The notes: generated by a model from the letters alone, not told the origin. DNA of 64,000 nucleotides from DASPNH01 sp035626675 (GCA_035626675.1 DASPNH010000102.1:1-64000), one strand, 5' to 3'; shown: positions 40,481 through 50,594, numbered from the stretch's first letter. A program made the numbers and translations.

Positions 40481-40524
40481 CGTGAATCGGCGCCGGACAC
40501 TTTCGGACGGATCGCGGCGAGCGT

Positions 40525-41757
40525 TCAAGCCGCGCGGATCGCCCACCGCATCGGCGCGCGCTTGATCCCGCCGACGAACGACGAGCGCGCGCGCTCGACC
40601 GGTCCGGAAAGCTCGGCATGCTCCAGACGCTCGAGCAGATGTGCGAACGCCGTCTTCAACTCGAGCCGCGCCAGGTGGGCGCCGAGGCAGACGTGCTCGC
40701 CGCGGCCGAAGCCTACGTGGTCGTTGGGATCGCGATCGATGCGGAAGACGTCGCCGTCGGGAAACACTTCCTCGTCGCGATTGGCCGAGGGATAGAGGAG
40801 ACAGCACGGCTGGCCGGCGCGAATGGTCTGCCCGCGCAGCACGTAGTCCTGCGCGGGCGTGCGGGTGAACTGGATGACCGGGGTGGTCCAGCGCACGATC
40901 TCCTCGATGGCAAGGTCGAGCAGCTGTGGGTTGGCGCGCAGCTTCTCCCATTCTGCGGGGTGTTCGAGGAACGCGATCATCCCGCCCGTCATCGCATTGC
41001 GCGTGGTTTCGTTGCCCGCCGCCACCAGCAGCAGGTAGTACGAGAGCAGCTCGAAGTCGGGCAGCGGCTCACCGTGCACGGCTCCGTTGGCGACCGTGCT
41101 GACGATGTCGCTGGTAGGGTTCTTTCGACGCTCGTCGGAGAGCTCCTTGAAGTACGTGAACAGCTCGATGCGAGCCTTCTCGAAAGTCTGACCAGCGTTG
41201 CCGTGCTGGAACTCGGGATCCTCGGGCGCGATGACCTCGTTGGTCCAGTGGAAGAGCTTGTCGCGATCGGCAGCCGGGACCCCGAGCATGTCGGCGATGA
41301 CTCCGATGGTGATGGGCGCCGAGATGTCGGCGACGAAATCGCCGCCTTCCTTGGCAGCCGCCGCATCCAGGATCTCGCGCGTCATGTCGTCGACGTGCGG
41401 CGCCAGCTCCCGCACCGTGCGCGGCGTGAAGCGGCTGGCCGACACGCGGCGGTAGGCGCCGTGATCGGGCGGATCCATGTTCAGGAGCGAGCGCGGCCGC
41501 GTGGGCGGCTCGGTGCGGCGCGGAAACATCGCCAGGCGCGGCGCGATCTGGAAGATCTCGGGCTGCTTGGACAGCTCGATCACGTCTGCATGTTTGGTGA
41601 TGGCCCAGAACGCATCGACGTCGGGACGCACGTCGTACCAGTGCACCGGCGAATGCCTGCGCAGGTACTTCCACTCCGCATGCGGATAGCCGTGGGCGAC
41701 GTAGTGGTCGGGACTGAAGATGTCGATCGTGCGAAGGTCGAATGCCGGCTCGCCCAT
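40525..41757 (-). CDS. Cytochrome P450
   Basis: A 410-residue soluble bacterial P450. I-helix AGNETTR (247-253, oxygen activation), K-helix ExxR at 286-289 (EEIVR), and the haem loop FGRGEHVCLGAH with the proximal Cys at about 357. MDPPDHGAYRR and the FTRTP segment are also typical of class I bacterial CYPs, which need ferredoxin and reductase; neither is nearby. The ATG at 41757 gives MGEPAFDLRT; AGGAG is 11 nt upstream. Substrate unknown. It diverges from the ICMT-like gene. Confidence 0.95.
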   Translation of the reverse strand: MGEPAFDLRTIDIFSPDHYVAHGYPHAEWKYLRRHSPVHWYDVRPDVDAFWAITKHADVIELSKQPEIFQIAPRLAMFPRRTEPPTRPRSLLNMDPPDHGAYRRVSASRFTPRTVRELAPHVDDMTREILDAAAAKEGGDFVADISAPITIGVIADMLGVPAADRDKLFHWTNEVIAPEDPEFQHGNAGQTFEKARIELFTYFKELSDERRKNPTSDIVSTVANGAVHGEPLPDFELLSYYLLLVAAGNETTRNAMTGGMIAFLEHPAEWEKLRANPQLLDLAIEEIVRWTTPVIQFTRTPAQDYVLRGQTIRAGQPCCLLYPSANRDEEVFPDGDVFRIDRDPNDHVGFGRGEHVCLGAHLARLELKTAFAHLLERLEHAELSGPVERARSSFVGGIKRAPMRWAIRAA

Positions 41758-42029
41758 CCTGCGCGTTCTCCTGTCGTCGCCATTGGGCGGTGCCGCCAGG
41801 CAGCGTGACGCGTCCAGCATGCACTGCCGGGCAGGCCGTCATGGCACCGGTCGCGCCCTTGGAGGTCTCGCGTGCCAAGTTCCGGCCAGACATGCAAGGG
41901 CAGGCCGGCGGCAAATGTCGGCCTGCCCTCGATGCGGATCCGAACCGCCGGCATGGTCCATGCGAAGCCGACCACCGCCTGCAGGCCTTCGGCCTTGCAA
42001 GAGCCGGGGCGGCGACCTCCACTGCACGC

Positions 42030-42512
42030 ATGCGCGAGACGACGTCGGCGGCCCTGAAGACGGTGGTGTTCACCGTCATCGTCCCGGGAACGGTGACGAT
42101 CTACTTGCCGCTGCTGATCCTGTCGCGCACCGGGACGGAGCTGCGCATCGATGCCAGCGCCTTTTCGTGGGCGGGACTTGCGATGATCGGCGCCGGCGTG
42201 GCCGGCTACTTGTGGTGCGTCTACGACTTCACCCAGAAGGGACGCGGCACGCCGGCTCCCATCGATCCGCCCAAGGAACTGGTTGCCTCCGGCCTGTACC
42301 GCTACACGCGCAACCCGATGTACGTCAGCGTCCTGACGATCCTGCTGGGCGAGGCGGTGCTGGTGCAGTCGCTCTGGCTGGCTCTCCATGGCAGTTTCGT
42401 CGCCGCCGCGTTCCAGAGCTTCATCGTGTTCTACGAGGAACCCGCACTGCGGCGCAGCTTCGGCTCCGCCTACGAGCGCTTCTGCGAAAGGGTTCCTCGC
42501 TGGCTCTTCTGA
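42030..42512 (+). CDS. Isoprenylcysteine carboxyl methyltransferase (ICMT/PEMT-like) membrane protein
   Basis: 160 residues with about four hydrophobic helices. The C-terminal motif GLYRYTRNPMYVSV and then FYEEPALRRSFGSAYERFCERVPRWL are diagnostic of the ICMT/phospholipid-methyltransferase family. Bacterial members methylate lipids or small molecules, or are of unknown role. The ATG at 42030 (MRETTSAALK) is preceded by a longer open frame that overlaps the divergent P450 start. It lies 24 bp before the SGNH gene, so the two may be co-transcribed. Confidence 0.88.
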   Translation: MRETTSAALKTVVFTVIVPGTVTIYLPLLILSRTGTELRIDASAFSWAGLAMIGAGVAGYLWCVYDFTQKGRGTPAPIDPPKELVASGLYRYTRNPMYVSVLTILLGEAVLVQSLWLALHGSFVAAAFQSFIVFYEEPALRRSFGSAYERFCERVPRWLF

Positions 42513-42536
42513 CTGCACGGACGCGCGCGCGACAGG

Positions 42537-43655
42537 ATGCGCCTGCCTCGAGTTCTGCGCCTTCTCCTCATCAACGCCGCGCTGGTCTGCGCTGCGTGGA
42601 TGGCGCTCGTCCTGATCACTGCCGCCGCCGGCGACGTCGTCAACCTCGGCCGTCGCATCATCCCCCGGCCCGACGCGCGCGCCGAGCTTCCGAACTATCC
42701 CGACAAGAAAGCCTCACGAGCATTGTTCGCCGACCTCGGCCGAACGGTGGAAGACTACGTGCCGTTCGTCGAATGGCGGCGCCTGCCGCTGCGCACCGAC
42801 AACGTCACCATCGACGAGCGCGGCAATCGTACGCATCGACGAGGGACCGAGAACAATGCCGAAGACGCGCGCACGCTCGGGTTCTTCGGCGGCTCGACGA
42901 TGTGGGGCCAAGGCGCCTCCGACGACGAGACCATCGCGGCCTTCTTCGATCAGAAGACCACCGAGTTCGTCGTCACCAACTACGGCGAGGGCGGCCATAC
43001 CTGCCGCCAGCAGCTCGATCAGCTGCTGAGCCTGATCAGCACCGGAGAGATGCCGCAGGTGGTGGTGTTCTACGGCGGCTTCAACCACGTCTGGACGCAC
43101 TGCAACTATGGAGTGACTCGCAGCCTGAACGGCCACATGGTCGAGAACAAGCTGCGCCGCGCGCTGACCGAATCTCCCGCGCTGGGGTTCCTGTATACGG
43201 ACGTGGTCCGGCCACCCGTGGATTTCTTCCGGCGCCTGATCGGCGAGAAGAAGTTCGTGCGAGACCAGTTCTGCTGCCACGACGAGCCGGCGCGCGCCAG
43301 CCAGGTAGCCGACTCGCTGCTTTCGATCTGGCAAATGGCCCGCGACGTTGTCACGGCCCGCGGCGGTGCGCTCTTCGTCTTTTTGCAGCCGGTCGCCTAC
43401 CTGGGCAGTCCGCGACTCGATCATCTGAAGCTGGACCGGGTTCTTGGCGCCGAGCAGTTCCGAACCGTCTACCCGCTGCTGCAGGCACGGATCCGCGAGC
43501 GCGGCCTCGACTACGTCCATGACCTGACGAATGCCTTTGACGGCCAGCAATACATCTACATCGACGACGCCCACGTCAGCCCGAACGGAAACGCCGTCAT
43601 CGCCGATCGCATCGTCGAGACGATCCGCAGCTCCTCCTCGCTGGCACGGCGTTAG
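42537..43655 (+). CDS. SGNH/GDSL-type hydrolase, membrane-anchored
   Basis: 372 residues. An N-terminal membrane segment (RLLLINAALVCAAWMALVLI) anchors it outside the cytoplasm. The nucleophile block reads LGFFGGSTMWGQGAS with Ser in the first block, GEGGHTC is block II-like and VVFYGGFNH block III-like. DDAHVSPNGN carries the catalytic Asp and His of block V. This fold covers acyl esterases and O-acetyltransferase partners. Substrate unknown. It follows the ICMT-like gene by 24 bp. Confidence 0.85.
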   Translation: MRLPRVLRLLLINAALVCAAWMALVLITAAAGDVVNLGRRIIPRPDARAELPNYPDKKASRALFADLGRTVEDYVPFVEWRRLPLRTDNVTIDERGNRTHRRGTENNAEDARTLGFFGGSTMWGQGASDDETIAAFFDQKTTEFVVTNYGEGGHTCRQQLDQLLSLISTGEMPQVVVFYGGFNHVWTHCNYGVTRSLNGHMVENKLRRALTESPALGFLYTDVVRPPVDFFRRLIGEKKFVRDQFCCHDEPARASQVADSLLSIWQMARDVVTARGGALFVFLQPVAYLGSPRLDHLKLDRVLGAEQFRTVYPLLQARIRERGLDYVHDLTNAFDGQQYIYIDDAHVSPNGNAVIADRIVETIRSSSSLARR

Positions 43656-43721
43656 CGCCCATGGAAGTTCGTGCCCGAGCGCGTCTTGACCACTCCGCCG
43701 GCGGCGTGATTCCCTGAGCCG

Positions 43722-44270
43722 ATGCTGGCCACCCTGCGCACCCCGCGGCTGATCATGCGTCCGTACTCGACCGACGACATCGATCCTCTTCATGCATTGT
43801 GGACGAGCCCGGGCGTGCGCCGCTACCTGTGGGACGATCGCATCATCGAACGCGAGACTGCCGAGCAGGTCGTGATGGCGAGCCTGACCGACATGTCCGT
43901 GCACGGCTTCGGCCAATGGACGCTGCGGCTGGCCGAGGACGGAAACCAGGTCATGGGCTTTTGCGGTTTCCGCTCCTGCGACGACGCCATCGAGCCCGAG
44001 CTTCTCTACGGCATCGCCGAGCCGCAGTGGGGAAAAGGTCTTGCCTACGAGGCCAGCCGTGCGGCGCTGCTGTATCTGGTGCGGACGACGCGCGCGGTAA
44101 AGGTGCACGCCGCCACCGATGAGCCCAACGTGCAATCCGCGAAGGTGCTCGAGCGTCTGGGCATGAAGCTCATCGGCAAGCGCCCCGGCCCGGCCTGGCC
44201 GAACTTTCATTACGAGCTCGTCGATTTCGAGAGATTGCTGCCGTTCGACGCGTACACGATCGCCGACTGA
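43722..44270 (+). CDS. GNAT family N-acetyltransferase (RimJ/RimL type)
   Basis: 182 residues. The start MLATLRTPRLIMRPYSTDD is typical for RimJ/RimL-like acetyltransferases. The acetyl-CoA loop is EPQWGKGLAYEASRAALLY, and NVQSAKVLERLGMKLIGKR is the C-terminal motif. Such proteins acetylate ribosomal-protein N-termini or small molecules. The target is unknown. Its stop is 5 bp from the stop of the convergent PLD gene. Confidence 0.92.
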   Translation: MLATLRTPRLIMRPYSTDDIDPLHALWTSPGVRRYLWDDRIIERETAEQVVMASLTDMSVHGFGQWTLRLAEDGNQVMGFCGFRSCDDAIEPELLYGIAEPQWGKGLAYEASRAALLYLVRTTRAVKVHAATDEPNVQSAKVLERLGMKLIGKRPGPAWPNFHYELVDFERLLPFDAYTIAD

Positions 44271-44275
44271 GAGTC

Positions 44276-45754
44276 TCAGAGCAGGCGTTCCCAGATCCTG
44301 GCCGAGAATTCCTTGATGCGGGTGGTCGGGCCTCGGCGTTTCCAGTCGTGGAGGGTGATCTCGACGGACTGTGCGAGGTCGTCCCGGAACATGGCTTCGA
44401 GCTCGGCGGCGAAGCTCTCTCCGAGGACGACGGCGTTGATCTCGTCGTTCTTGGCAAGACTGCGCCAGTCGAAGTTCGTCGACCCCACCGTCGACCACAC
44501 GCCGTCGATGACGGCGGTCTTGGCGTGCAGCATCGGTCCCGTGCGTTCGAAGAGTTTGACTCCCGCTTCGAGGAGGTCGCGGAAGTGCGACCGCCCGGCG
44601 AAACGGGTCATCCAGAACCCTCCTTCGCCAGGCAGGATCATCTGTACGTCGACGCCGCGCCGGGCGGCCTCCTTTACCTGATCGACCAGCTCCTGGTCCG
44701 GGACGAAATAGGCCTGCGTGATGAAGATCGACTTCTCGGCGCGGCGGATCGCCGAAAGAAAGGTAGTGTGAATGATGCTGACCTCGTCATCGGGAGTCGA
44801 GCCGATGGCGCGAACGATCTGATCGCCGGCCGAGGCGGTATCGGCGAAATAGCCGCCGTCCCAGTTTACGGCCTCGCCGTTCTCCTTCTCCCACTGCTCG
44901 CGAAAGAGCTTCTGGAACTCGGCCACCACCGGTCCTTCGATGCGTACGTGCGTGTCACGCCAGGCCTCCTTCGGCGACGGCCTGCTGCCATCGCTCTCAC
45001 CACGCGAGGTAGCGGCAGCGCTCATGCTGGTGCTTCCGCCCGAGGACTGCCCCGACGAGGATCCGCCCCCGCTGCGAAAGGAGCCTCCCGAGTAGTCGTC
45101 CGCAATGTTGATGCCGCCGGTAAAAGCGACCCTGTTGTCGACGATCAGGAGCTTGCGGTGGTCGCGATGGTCCAGCTTCCACTCGTCGCGCACGCTGGCG
45201 GGCGAGACCGGATGATACTCGAGCAGTCTGGCACCTTCGCGGCGCAGGCCGTCGAGGAACTCCGGACTGGTGCCGATGCAGCCGACGCTGTCGTAAATGA
45301 CGTTGACCTCCACTCCGGCGCGGAGGCGCTCCACCAGAGTGGAGGCGATCTCACGACCGGCCTGGTCGTCCGCGAAGGTGTAGACCTCCACGTTGATGTG
45401 GTGGCGCGCGCCGCGCATCGCCTCGTCCATCGCCCGGTAGGTCTGTGCGCCGTCGCGCAAAAGCGTGACGCGGTTGCCCGTCACCAGCGGGCTGTCTGTG
45501 TAGGCCTCCTCGACCGCCACGTGACGCAGCAGGAACTGGTTGACGCCGGCCTGGCGCGACAGCGCTTCGAGGATCCTGCGGCTGTGCTGGGCGGAGAGTG
45601 TTCCCTGAGAACTTTCCAGGGCGGGCGAGGCGGCAGCGTTGAGCTCGTCGGCCTCTTTCAGATCGGCCGCGGGCGCACATGCCGCGAGCATGGACGCGAG
45701 CAGCGCCGCACCAGCGCGGGCGAGTGAAGAGCTTTTCGGGATGGCGATGCGCAT
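44276..45754 (-). CDS. Phospholipase D / cardiolipin-synthase-like lipoprotein
   Basis: 492 residues. A signal peptide ends at LASMLAAC, a lipobox (Cys near 26), so it is probably an outer-face lipoprotein. Two HKD motifs, HRKLLIVD and HAKTAVID with GSTNFD, give the PLD-type active site; VYTFADDQAGREIA is the typical N-terminal segment. A Gly/Ser-rich insert (SGGSFRSGGGSSSGQSS) lies between the motifs and is unusual. The enzyme transfers or hydrolyses phosphatidyl groups. The ATG at 45754 gives MRIAIPKSSS. Confidence 0.9.
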   Translation of the reverse strand: MRIAIPKSSSLARAGAALLASMLAACAPAADLKEADELNAAASPALESSQGTLSAQHSRRILEALSRQAGVNQFLLRHVAVEEAYTDSPLVTGNRVTLLRDGAQTYRAMDEAMRGARHHINVEVYTFADDQAGREIASTLVERLRAGVEVNVIYDSVGCIGTSPEFLDGLRREGARLLEYHPVSPASVRDEWKLDHRDHRKLLIVDNRVAFTGGINIADDYSGGSFRSGGGSSSGQSSGGSTSMSAAATSRGESDGSRPSPKEAWRDTHVRIEGPVVAEFQKLFREQWEKENGEAVNWDGGYFADTASAGDQIVRAIGSTPDDEVSIIHTTFLSAIRRAEKSIFITQAYFVPDQELVDQVKEAARRGVDVQMILPGEGGFWMTRFAGRSHFRDLLEAGVKLFERTGPMLHAKTAVIDGVWSTVGSTNFDWRSLAKNDEINAVVLGESFAAELEAMFRDDLAQSVEITLHDWKRRGPTTRIKEFSARIWERLL

Positions 45755-45833
45755 CGGCGTCCGCGACCCGTCGCCATCAGGCCGCGATGCGTCACGCGCA
45801 GATGGCGACGATGCTCGCGTGAACGCCTAGGAA

Positions 45834-48800
45834 CTATTCCTCACAGCCTGCCCCTTCGTATCTAGCGTCGATCACGGAGTTGATCCAGTCATCGACGACG
45901 GCCAGCGCTTCCTCGTGCGCAACGCTGCGCGCCATCGGAGGCATCTGCGTTCCGGGAATGACCGAGTGCGCGCGAAACGAAAGGATCGACGTAGCCGCGC
46001 TGCCGGGAACGATGTCGAAATCGTGGCCACCCGAGGAGCTGCCGGCAGTGGTCGGACGCTTGCAGATGCCGAAGTTCAGGTCGACCTCCCGGAAGACGTC
46101 GAAGAACACGCCGGTGCTCTGCGCCAGGCCGTCGCGGTTGTGGCAATGTGCGCAGTTGGTCTCGAGCCATGCGCGGGCACGCATCTCCTTGTCGATCTCG
46201 CTCGCGCTCATCTGATCCAGACGTCCCTGCTCGCTGGCGGGAACGAGGAACGCGTCACCGGGAACGTTGAAGCGGGGAGTGCGCAGCACGTTGGTGGCGA
46301 TGCCCGCGCCATTGACGGTCAGGTCGGGAGCGCCGGCCAGAAGGCCGAGATCCTTCCAGTGCTGGAGCTGGTTTTCGGGGCCGGATCCGTAGCTCATCGG
46401 GCGATTCAGGAGCCGCACCTTGGGGCCGATGGGCGCATCCCCGGGCTCGAGGTCGTCGTTGATGTGACAGCTGCCGCACTGGTTGGCGTGCGGGATCGAG
46501 TAGCCGGTCGTGCTGCCGGTGTAGGTCTGGTTCACGTCGGGATCGGGATCCTCGAAATTCCACGACACCGAGGCCGTGCCGCCGCCCACCGCCAGGCGCG
46601 CATCGGTGCGGTTTCCGTCCTCGTCCTTCTCCCAGATGAAGGCCATGCCTTCCCAGAACGACGCGCCGCCATGGCCGCTGCGGTGCATGAGCAGTCGCGT
46701 CTCGACCACCTCTTCGTCGGCGCCGTTGCGGAACGCGAACGTCTTGGCGATCACCGTGCCGACCGGGAACCCCAGCGTGGCATTGGGCTCGGAGATGCTG
46801 CCTTCGTGCCACTGCGCCTTCTGTCCTGGTGGCAGGAACGCGAAGCGGTACTTGATGGCATAGTCGGAGAACAGCGGCGTGGTCAGATCGAACGGGACGC
46901 CGCCCTCGTTGGGACCGCCGCGCGGATCGGTGGGGTCGGCGAACAGATTGTACTGCGACAGCCACTGGCAGTTGTACTGGATGGCCTCGCGATTGATCTG
47001 GCTGCCGCTGTAGTCGGCGCAGATCGCCGCGATCTCGGCCTGCGTCGGGGCATCCTCGCCGCCGGCGCCGGGAACGTATTCCTCGACCACCGCCGCCGAC
47101 AGCGATGCCAGCTGCTCGCCGAAGAGAGTCGGACAGTCGTGCGTGTTCACGTCCACGATCGGAGGATCGGTGGGATCGGTGTTCTCGAAGTTCATGAACT
47201 TGCGGCCGTCGGCGCTGAAAGTGTTGCCGCCGGGGTCGGCGGTATCGGCGATGCACATCCAGTATTCGGGATGGCGGCGCGTGGAGGGCTGGGCAGGATC
47301 GTCGAACTTGTACTGGTTGTAGCGGCAGGCCGGGCTGTGCGCGCCGGTGTACTGCGGCTTGCCGCGCTCGTCGACCAGCGCGGCCAGCTCGGGCGTCAGA
47401 TCGCAAGCGTTGGCCGACTCGTCGTACATGCCGTCCCAGACGATGTGCGCGCCGGTGGGGCCGTAACCGTCTGCCGCCAGAGCTCCCTTGATCTGGATGA
47501 GAGCGGTCAGCAGCGAATCGTGCCCGTCGTTGACGCCGGTGGGAATGCAGGGCAGCCCGGTGTCGCCGCCGGTTCCCGGCGCGCAGAGGATGACGCCTTC
47601 CTCGGGCGGCTGCGGCAGCGTGCCGTTGGTGGTGAAGACGTTGTCGTGGATGTGGATGCCTTCGGGATACAGATCCATGCGGCGGTCGGCATTGTCGGTG
47701 CCGCCATCGAGCAGCTCGTGGCTGGCGGCGACGAAGCCGACGGTGCGGTTGAACTCGATCGTGTTCTCGAAGATCTCGACGCGGTCGTAGCCGAGCTGCA
47801 GCATGCCCACGCCCTGCGGGACGCCGGTGACGACGCCGCCAGGCGCGAAGTTGGCCGTGTTGTTGTAGCCCGAATAGTTCTGGAACACGCGCGTGCGATC
47901 GCCGTACTGGTTCAGGCCGGGCAGGTCGAAGACCAGGAAGCCGCCGGTGTTGCAGTGCGCGACGTTGTCGAACATGTCGGCATCGTCGGTGTTCTCGATC
48001 TCGTATCCGGCCACGTTGAACAGCGCTTCGCTGTTCTTGACGATCACGTCGTTGGACTGCCCCACGTAGATGCCGGCGTCGGACGCGCCGAGCGCCACCA
48101 CGTTGTCGAGCAGGACGTCGTCGGAAAGCACCGGATAGATCGCGTAGCCGCCGTTGCTGCTGTCGGTGACGTAGTTGCGCGCCACGCCGTCCTTGTCGGT
48201 GTAGGTTCCGGTGCTGGTCGGGAACGACAGCTCGCGCGCGCAGGCGACGTCCAGGGTCGAGGGGATCTTCGGATCCATGCCGCCGCGATCGTCGACACCG
48301 TCGCCCGTGTTCGAGTCCGCGCTCGACCACATCGCGCGCAGGTTCCTCATCACCACGAAGTCGGAGTCGGAGACCTTGATCGAGAATCCTGGCGTATCGA
48401 TGACGGTCAGGTCCTCGATGACGATGCCGGTCATGTGCGACAGCGAGATGCCCTCGGGCGAATTGCTGGTCAGGAAGTCCAGGATGGTCTTGTCGCTGCC
48501 CTGGCCACGGATGGTAATGCCCTGCTTGTGGGCCATGATCAGCGTGGTCGTGAATTCGAAAGCGCCTTCGCTGAACTCGATCGTGTCGCCTGCCGCGGCC
48601 GCGAAGAACGCCGCCAGCGTGCGCGACTGCTCGTCGGGACCATCCTCGATCAGCCACGTCACGCTTCCGGGGCCTTCGATCGGACATGCCGGCGGGGCCG
48701 GCGTTCGCGCCGCCTCGAAGCGGCCGGGAACGTCCGCGCGAATGCCCGCATCGAACAGGGAGCAGAAGCGCGTCTCGCCCACCGACAGGATCAGGCCGAC

Positions 48801-49199
48801 CCATTGCTGCGCCGGCTCGCCCAGGCTGATGCCGGTGGAGGCGGCCCGGACCGCGATCCGACCGGCGCGAAGGCGCGCGATCCGGACCGGCGACGGCGAG
48901 CCCGCACGAAAAGCGAAGCCGCCGTTTCGCATGCGGCGCCAGCCCTCGGCCGGAAGCTCGAGCGTGGCCGTCTCGCCGCTGCTCGACAGAACCTGCAAGG
49001 CCGCTCCGTCCAGCGTCGGGTCGTCCTCGCCCTGGGGCGGAGCGACCTCTTCGCCCCTGCCTACCCAGAGGAGGCTCTGCCGGCCTGCGTCTGACGAACG
49101 CATCGAAAGGCGCTGCCCGGAGACGAGCTGGTCGGCGGCATGAGTCTCGGAAACGATGGCGGCGAGGATGGTCGCCAGGAAAAGTATGGGCGTTCTCAT
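45834..49199 (-). CDS. Parallel beta-helix protein fused to a diheme c-type cytochrome domain
   Basis: 1121 residues with a signal peptide (MRTPILFLATILAAIVSETHA). From about 190 to 560 short beta-turn repeats (GITIRGQGSDKTIL, GIVIEDLTVIDTPG, NTDDADMFDNVA) form a right-handed beta-helix, as in TIGR03805. From about 690 to the end is a domain like TIGR03806 (SO2930-type), with c-haem sites CGSCH (908-912) and CAHCH (1016-1020) and a possible Met ligand in GTQMPP. In other genomes these two families are usually adjacent genes. Here they are one polypeptide, so they probably act together outside the inner membrane. Function unknown. Confidence 0.85.
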   Translation of the reverse strand: MRTPILFLATILAAIVSETHAADQLVSGQRLSMRSSDAGRQSLLWVGRGEEVAPPQGEDDPTLDGAALQVLSSSGETATLELPAEGWRRMRNGGFAFRAGSPSPVRIARLRAGRIAVRAASTGISLGEPAQQWVGLILSVGETRFCSLFDAGIRADVPGRFEAARTPAPPACPIEGPGSVTWLIEDGPDEQSRTLAAFFAAAAGDTIEFSEGAFEFTTTLIMAHKQGITIRGQGSDKTILDFLTSNSPEGISLSHMTGIVIEDLTVIDTPGFSIKVSDSDFVVMRNLRAMWSSADSNTGDGVDDRGGMDPKIPSTLDVACARELSFPTSTGTYTDKDGVARNYVTDSSNGGYAIYPVLSDDVLLDNVVALGASDAGIYVGQSNDVIVKNSEALFNVAGYEIENTDDADMFDNVAHCNTGGFLVFDLPGLNQYGDRTRVFQNYSGYNNTANFAPGGVVTGVPQGVGMLQLGYDRVEIFENTIEFNRTVGFVAASHELLDGGTDNADRRMDLYPEGIHIHDNVFTTNGTLPQPPEEGVILCAPGTGGDTGLPCIPTGVNDGHDSLLTALIQIKGALAADGYGPTGAHIVWDGMYDESANACDLTPELAALVDERGKPQYTGAHSPACRYNQYKFDDPAQPSTRRHPEYWMCIADTADPGGNTFSADGRKFMNFENTDPTDPPIVDVNTHDCPTLFGEQLASLSAAVVEEYVPGAGGEDAPTQAEIAAICADYSGSQINREAIQYNCQWLSQYNLFADPTDPRGGPNEGGVPFDLTTPLFSDYAIKYRFAFLPPGQKAQWHEGSISEPNATLGFPVGTVIAKTFAFRNGADEEVVETRLLMHRSGHGGASFWEGMAFIWEKDEDGNRTDARLAVGGGTASVSWNFEDPDPDVNQTYTGSTTGYSIPHANQCGSCHINDDLEPGDAPIGPKVRLLNRPMSYGSGPENQLQHWKDLGLLAGAPDLTVNGAGIATNVLRTPRFNVPGDAFLVPASEQGRLDQMSASEIDKEMRARAWLETNCAHCHNRDGLAQSTGVFFDVFREVDLNFGICKRPTTAGSSSGGHDFDIVPGSAATSILSFRAHSVIPGTQMPPMARSVAHEEALAVVDDWINSVIDARYEGAGCEE

Positions 49200-49436
49200 C
49201 GAAGGCCTCGGTCTCGCGCTGCGATTGGCCGCCAGCGTAAGTCTTTTGCGGTAAAGCCGCGTTCCGGAGGGCGTCCGCCAGAAAATTCGGCTGGAGGCTG
49301 CATCCCGTGGAGACGGGCTGACTGGACGACGGTAGGCTTACCCCAGTGTCAGCAGCAAGAGGGGTGGCGAAAAAGCGTCAACGTCTCTTCCCAGCCCGGA
49401 CGGGCGGGTCCACGGTAGCGACACAGGAGAACACTC

Positions 49437-50594
49437 ATGAAGTTGCATCGCATACTTTCCCAAACGTCGGCATCGGTCGTCTTCGTCGGCCTTTCCGCGC
49501 TCGCCACCGATGGCGCCGCAAGCGACCTCGTAGGCACCGTCGTCTTCACCGGCCAGGTGACGTTCCAGGCGCCGATCCCCGGCATCACTCTCGATGAGAT
49601 CGAGGTCACGCCCGGCACCGCCGCCGAGCCCACCGGCAATGGCGAGCAATGCGAGGTCCTGGCGGTCACCTCCGACTACGCCGATATCTCCGGCGTCTAT
49701 CCTGAGGCCGGAACCGTCAGCGCGCAGATCAACCTGTCACGCGGCGGCCCCACCGCTCCCGATGGCAACTGCATTCTGACGCTGAACGGACAGGGCAACG
49801 ACGGAGCCAGCATCAGCGCGCGCGGTACCGTCAGCGTCGTAGTGACGGCCGCCGACATCGCCGCCAACGGCACGGTGGCTGTCAGCGACATCGTCCTGCG
49901 CCCGTCCAAGACCCAGGCCGGTCTGAGCTCGGATTGCCTGAAGTGGATCAAGAAGGAGCTCAAGCTGCGCAACAAGTGCAACGGCCTGCTGCTGCGTCTG
50001 GGCTCGGCAGCCGCCGACAAGTGCAAGCATGCCGATCCGGAGCCGGCCGATTGCGACGACGGCGACTACGTCGCCACGGTCCTGGCACTGGCGCATGGCG
50101 ACAACGACCAGCAGACCGATCCGATGGTCGCGATGGCCGTCGATCGGGAGCTGCTCTCCGACCAGGTAAGCTGCCAGAAGTATCTCGGCAAGGCGGCGGT
50201 CGCGTTCACGGCGGTGCGGTCCAAGCTGGTGCAGGCGCGCTGCGTGGGTCCGGTCGCTGACACCCAGGCTTGCCGCGACCAGGCCAGCCAGGATGCATCG
50301 GCCAAGCTGTCGGTGATCGACAACTGCTCCACGCAGCAGCTCGTCGACGTGGACTCGGGAGCGACGGTGCCCGACCTCGGCGAGCCATGCGACAGCCAGT
50401 GCATCTCGGGCGGCGAGCTGGATCGCCGCTGCATCAAGTCGTGCTTCGAGCTCGAGCTCTCGGCCTACACCGACGGCATGATCGGCGACATCCCGGAGTG
50501 CGGGAATTCCATCGTCCAGGCCGGTGAAGCCTGCGACGACGGCAACCTGACCTCGATGGACGGTTGCAGCCCGACCTGCCAGCTCGAGCCGTAA
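49437..50594 (+). CDS. Secreted Cys-rich protein with Myxo disulfide repeat
   Basis: 385 residues with a signal peptide (MKLHRILSQTSASVVFVG...). Residues about 30-155 look like a beta-sandwich. Residues about 165-310 hold Cys-spaced helices (CLKWIKKELKLRNKCNG, KCKHADPEPADCDD, CQKYLGKAAVAF). The end, CGNSIVQAGEACDDGN and DGCSPTCQLEP, is a Myxo disulfide repeat (DUF4215). It is close in style to the proteins at 19427 and 33224. The ATG at 49437 follows AGGAG by 9 nt. It diverges from the beta-helix/cytochrome gene and is followed by a GTCAGG palindrome. Function unknown. Confidence 0.8.
   Translation: MKLHRILSQTSASVVFVGLSALATDGAASDLVGTVVFTGQVTFQAPIPGITLDEIEVTPGTAAEPTGNGEQCEVLAVTSDYADISGVYPEAGTVSAQINLSRGGPTAPDGNCILTLNGQGNDGASISARGTVSVVVTAADIAANGTVAVSDIVLRPSKTQAGLSSDCLKWIKKELKLRNKCNGLLLRLGSAAADKCKHADPEPADCDDGDYVATVLALAHGDNDQQTDPMVAMAVDRELLSDQVSCQKYLGKAAVAFTAVRSKLVQARCVGPVADTQACRDQASQDASAKLSVIDNCSTQQLVDVDSGATVPDLGEPCDSQCISGGELDRRCIKSCFELELSAYTDGMIGDIPECGNSIVQAGEACDDGNLTSMDGCSPTCQLEP

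Noticed and set aside
45915..49094. A 1059-residue open frame on the plus strand opposite the beta-helix/cytochrome gene
   Set aside because: It is the shadow of a GC-rich gene: no domains, biased residues, while the minus strand shows signal peptide, beta-helix and CxxCH sites.
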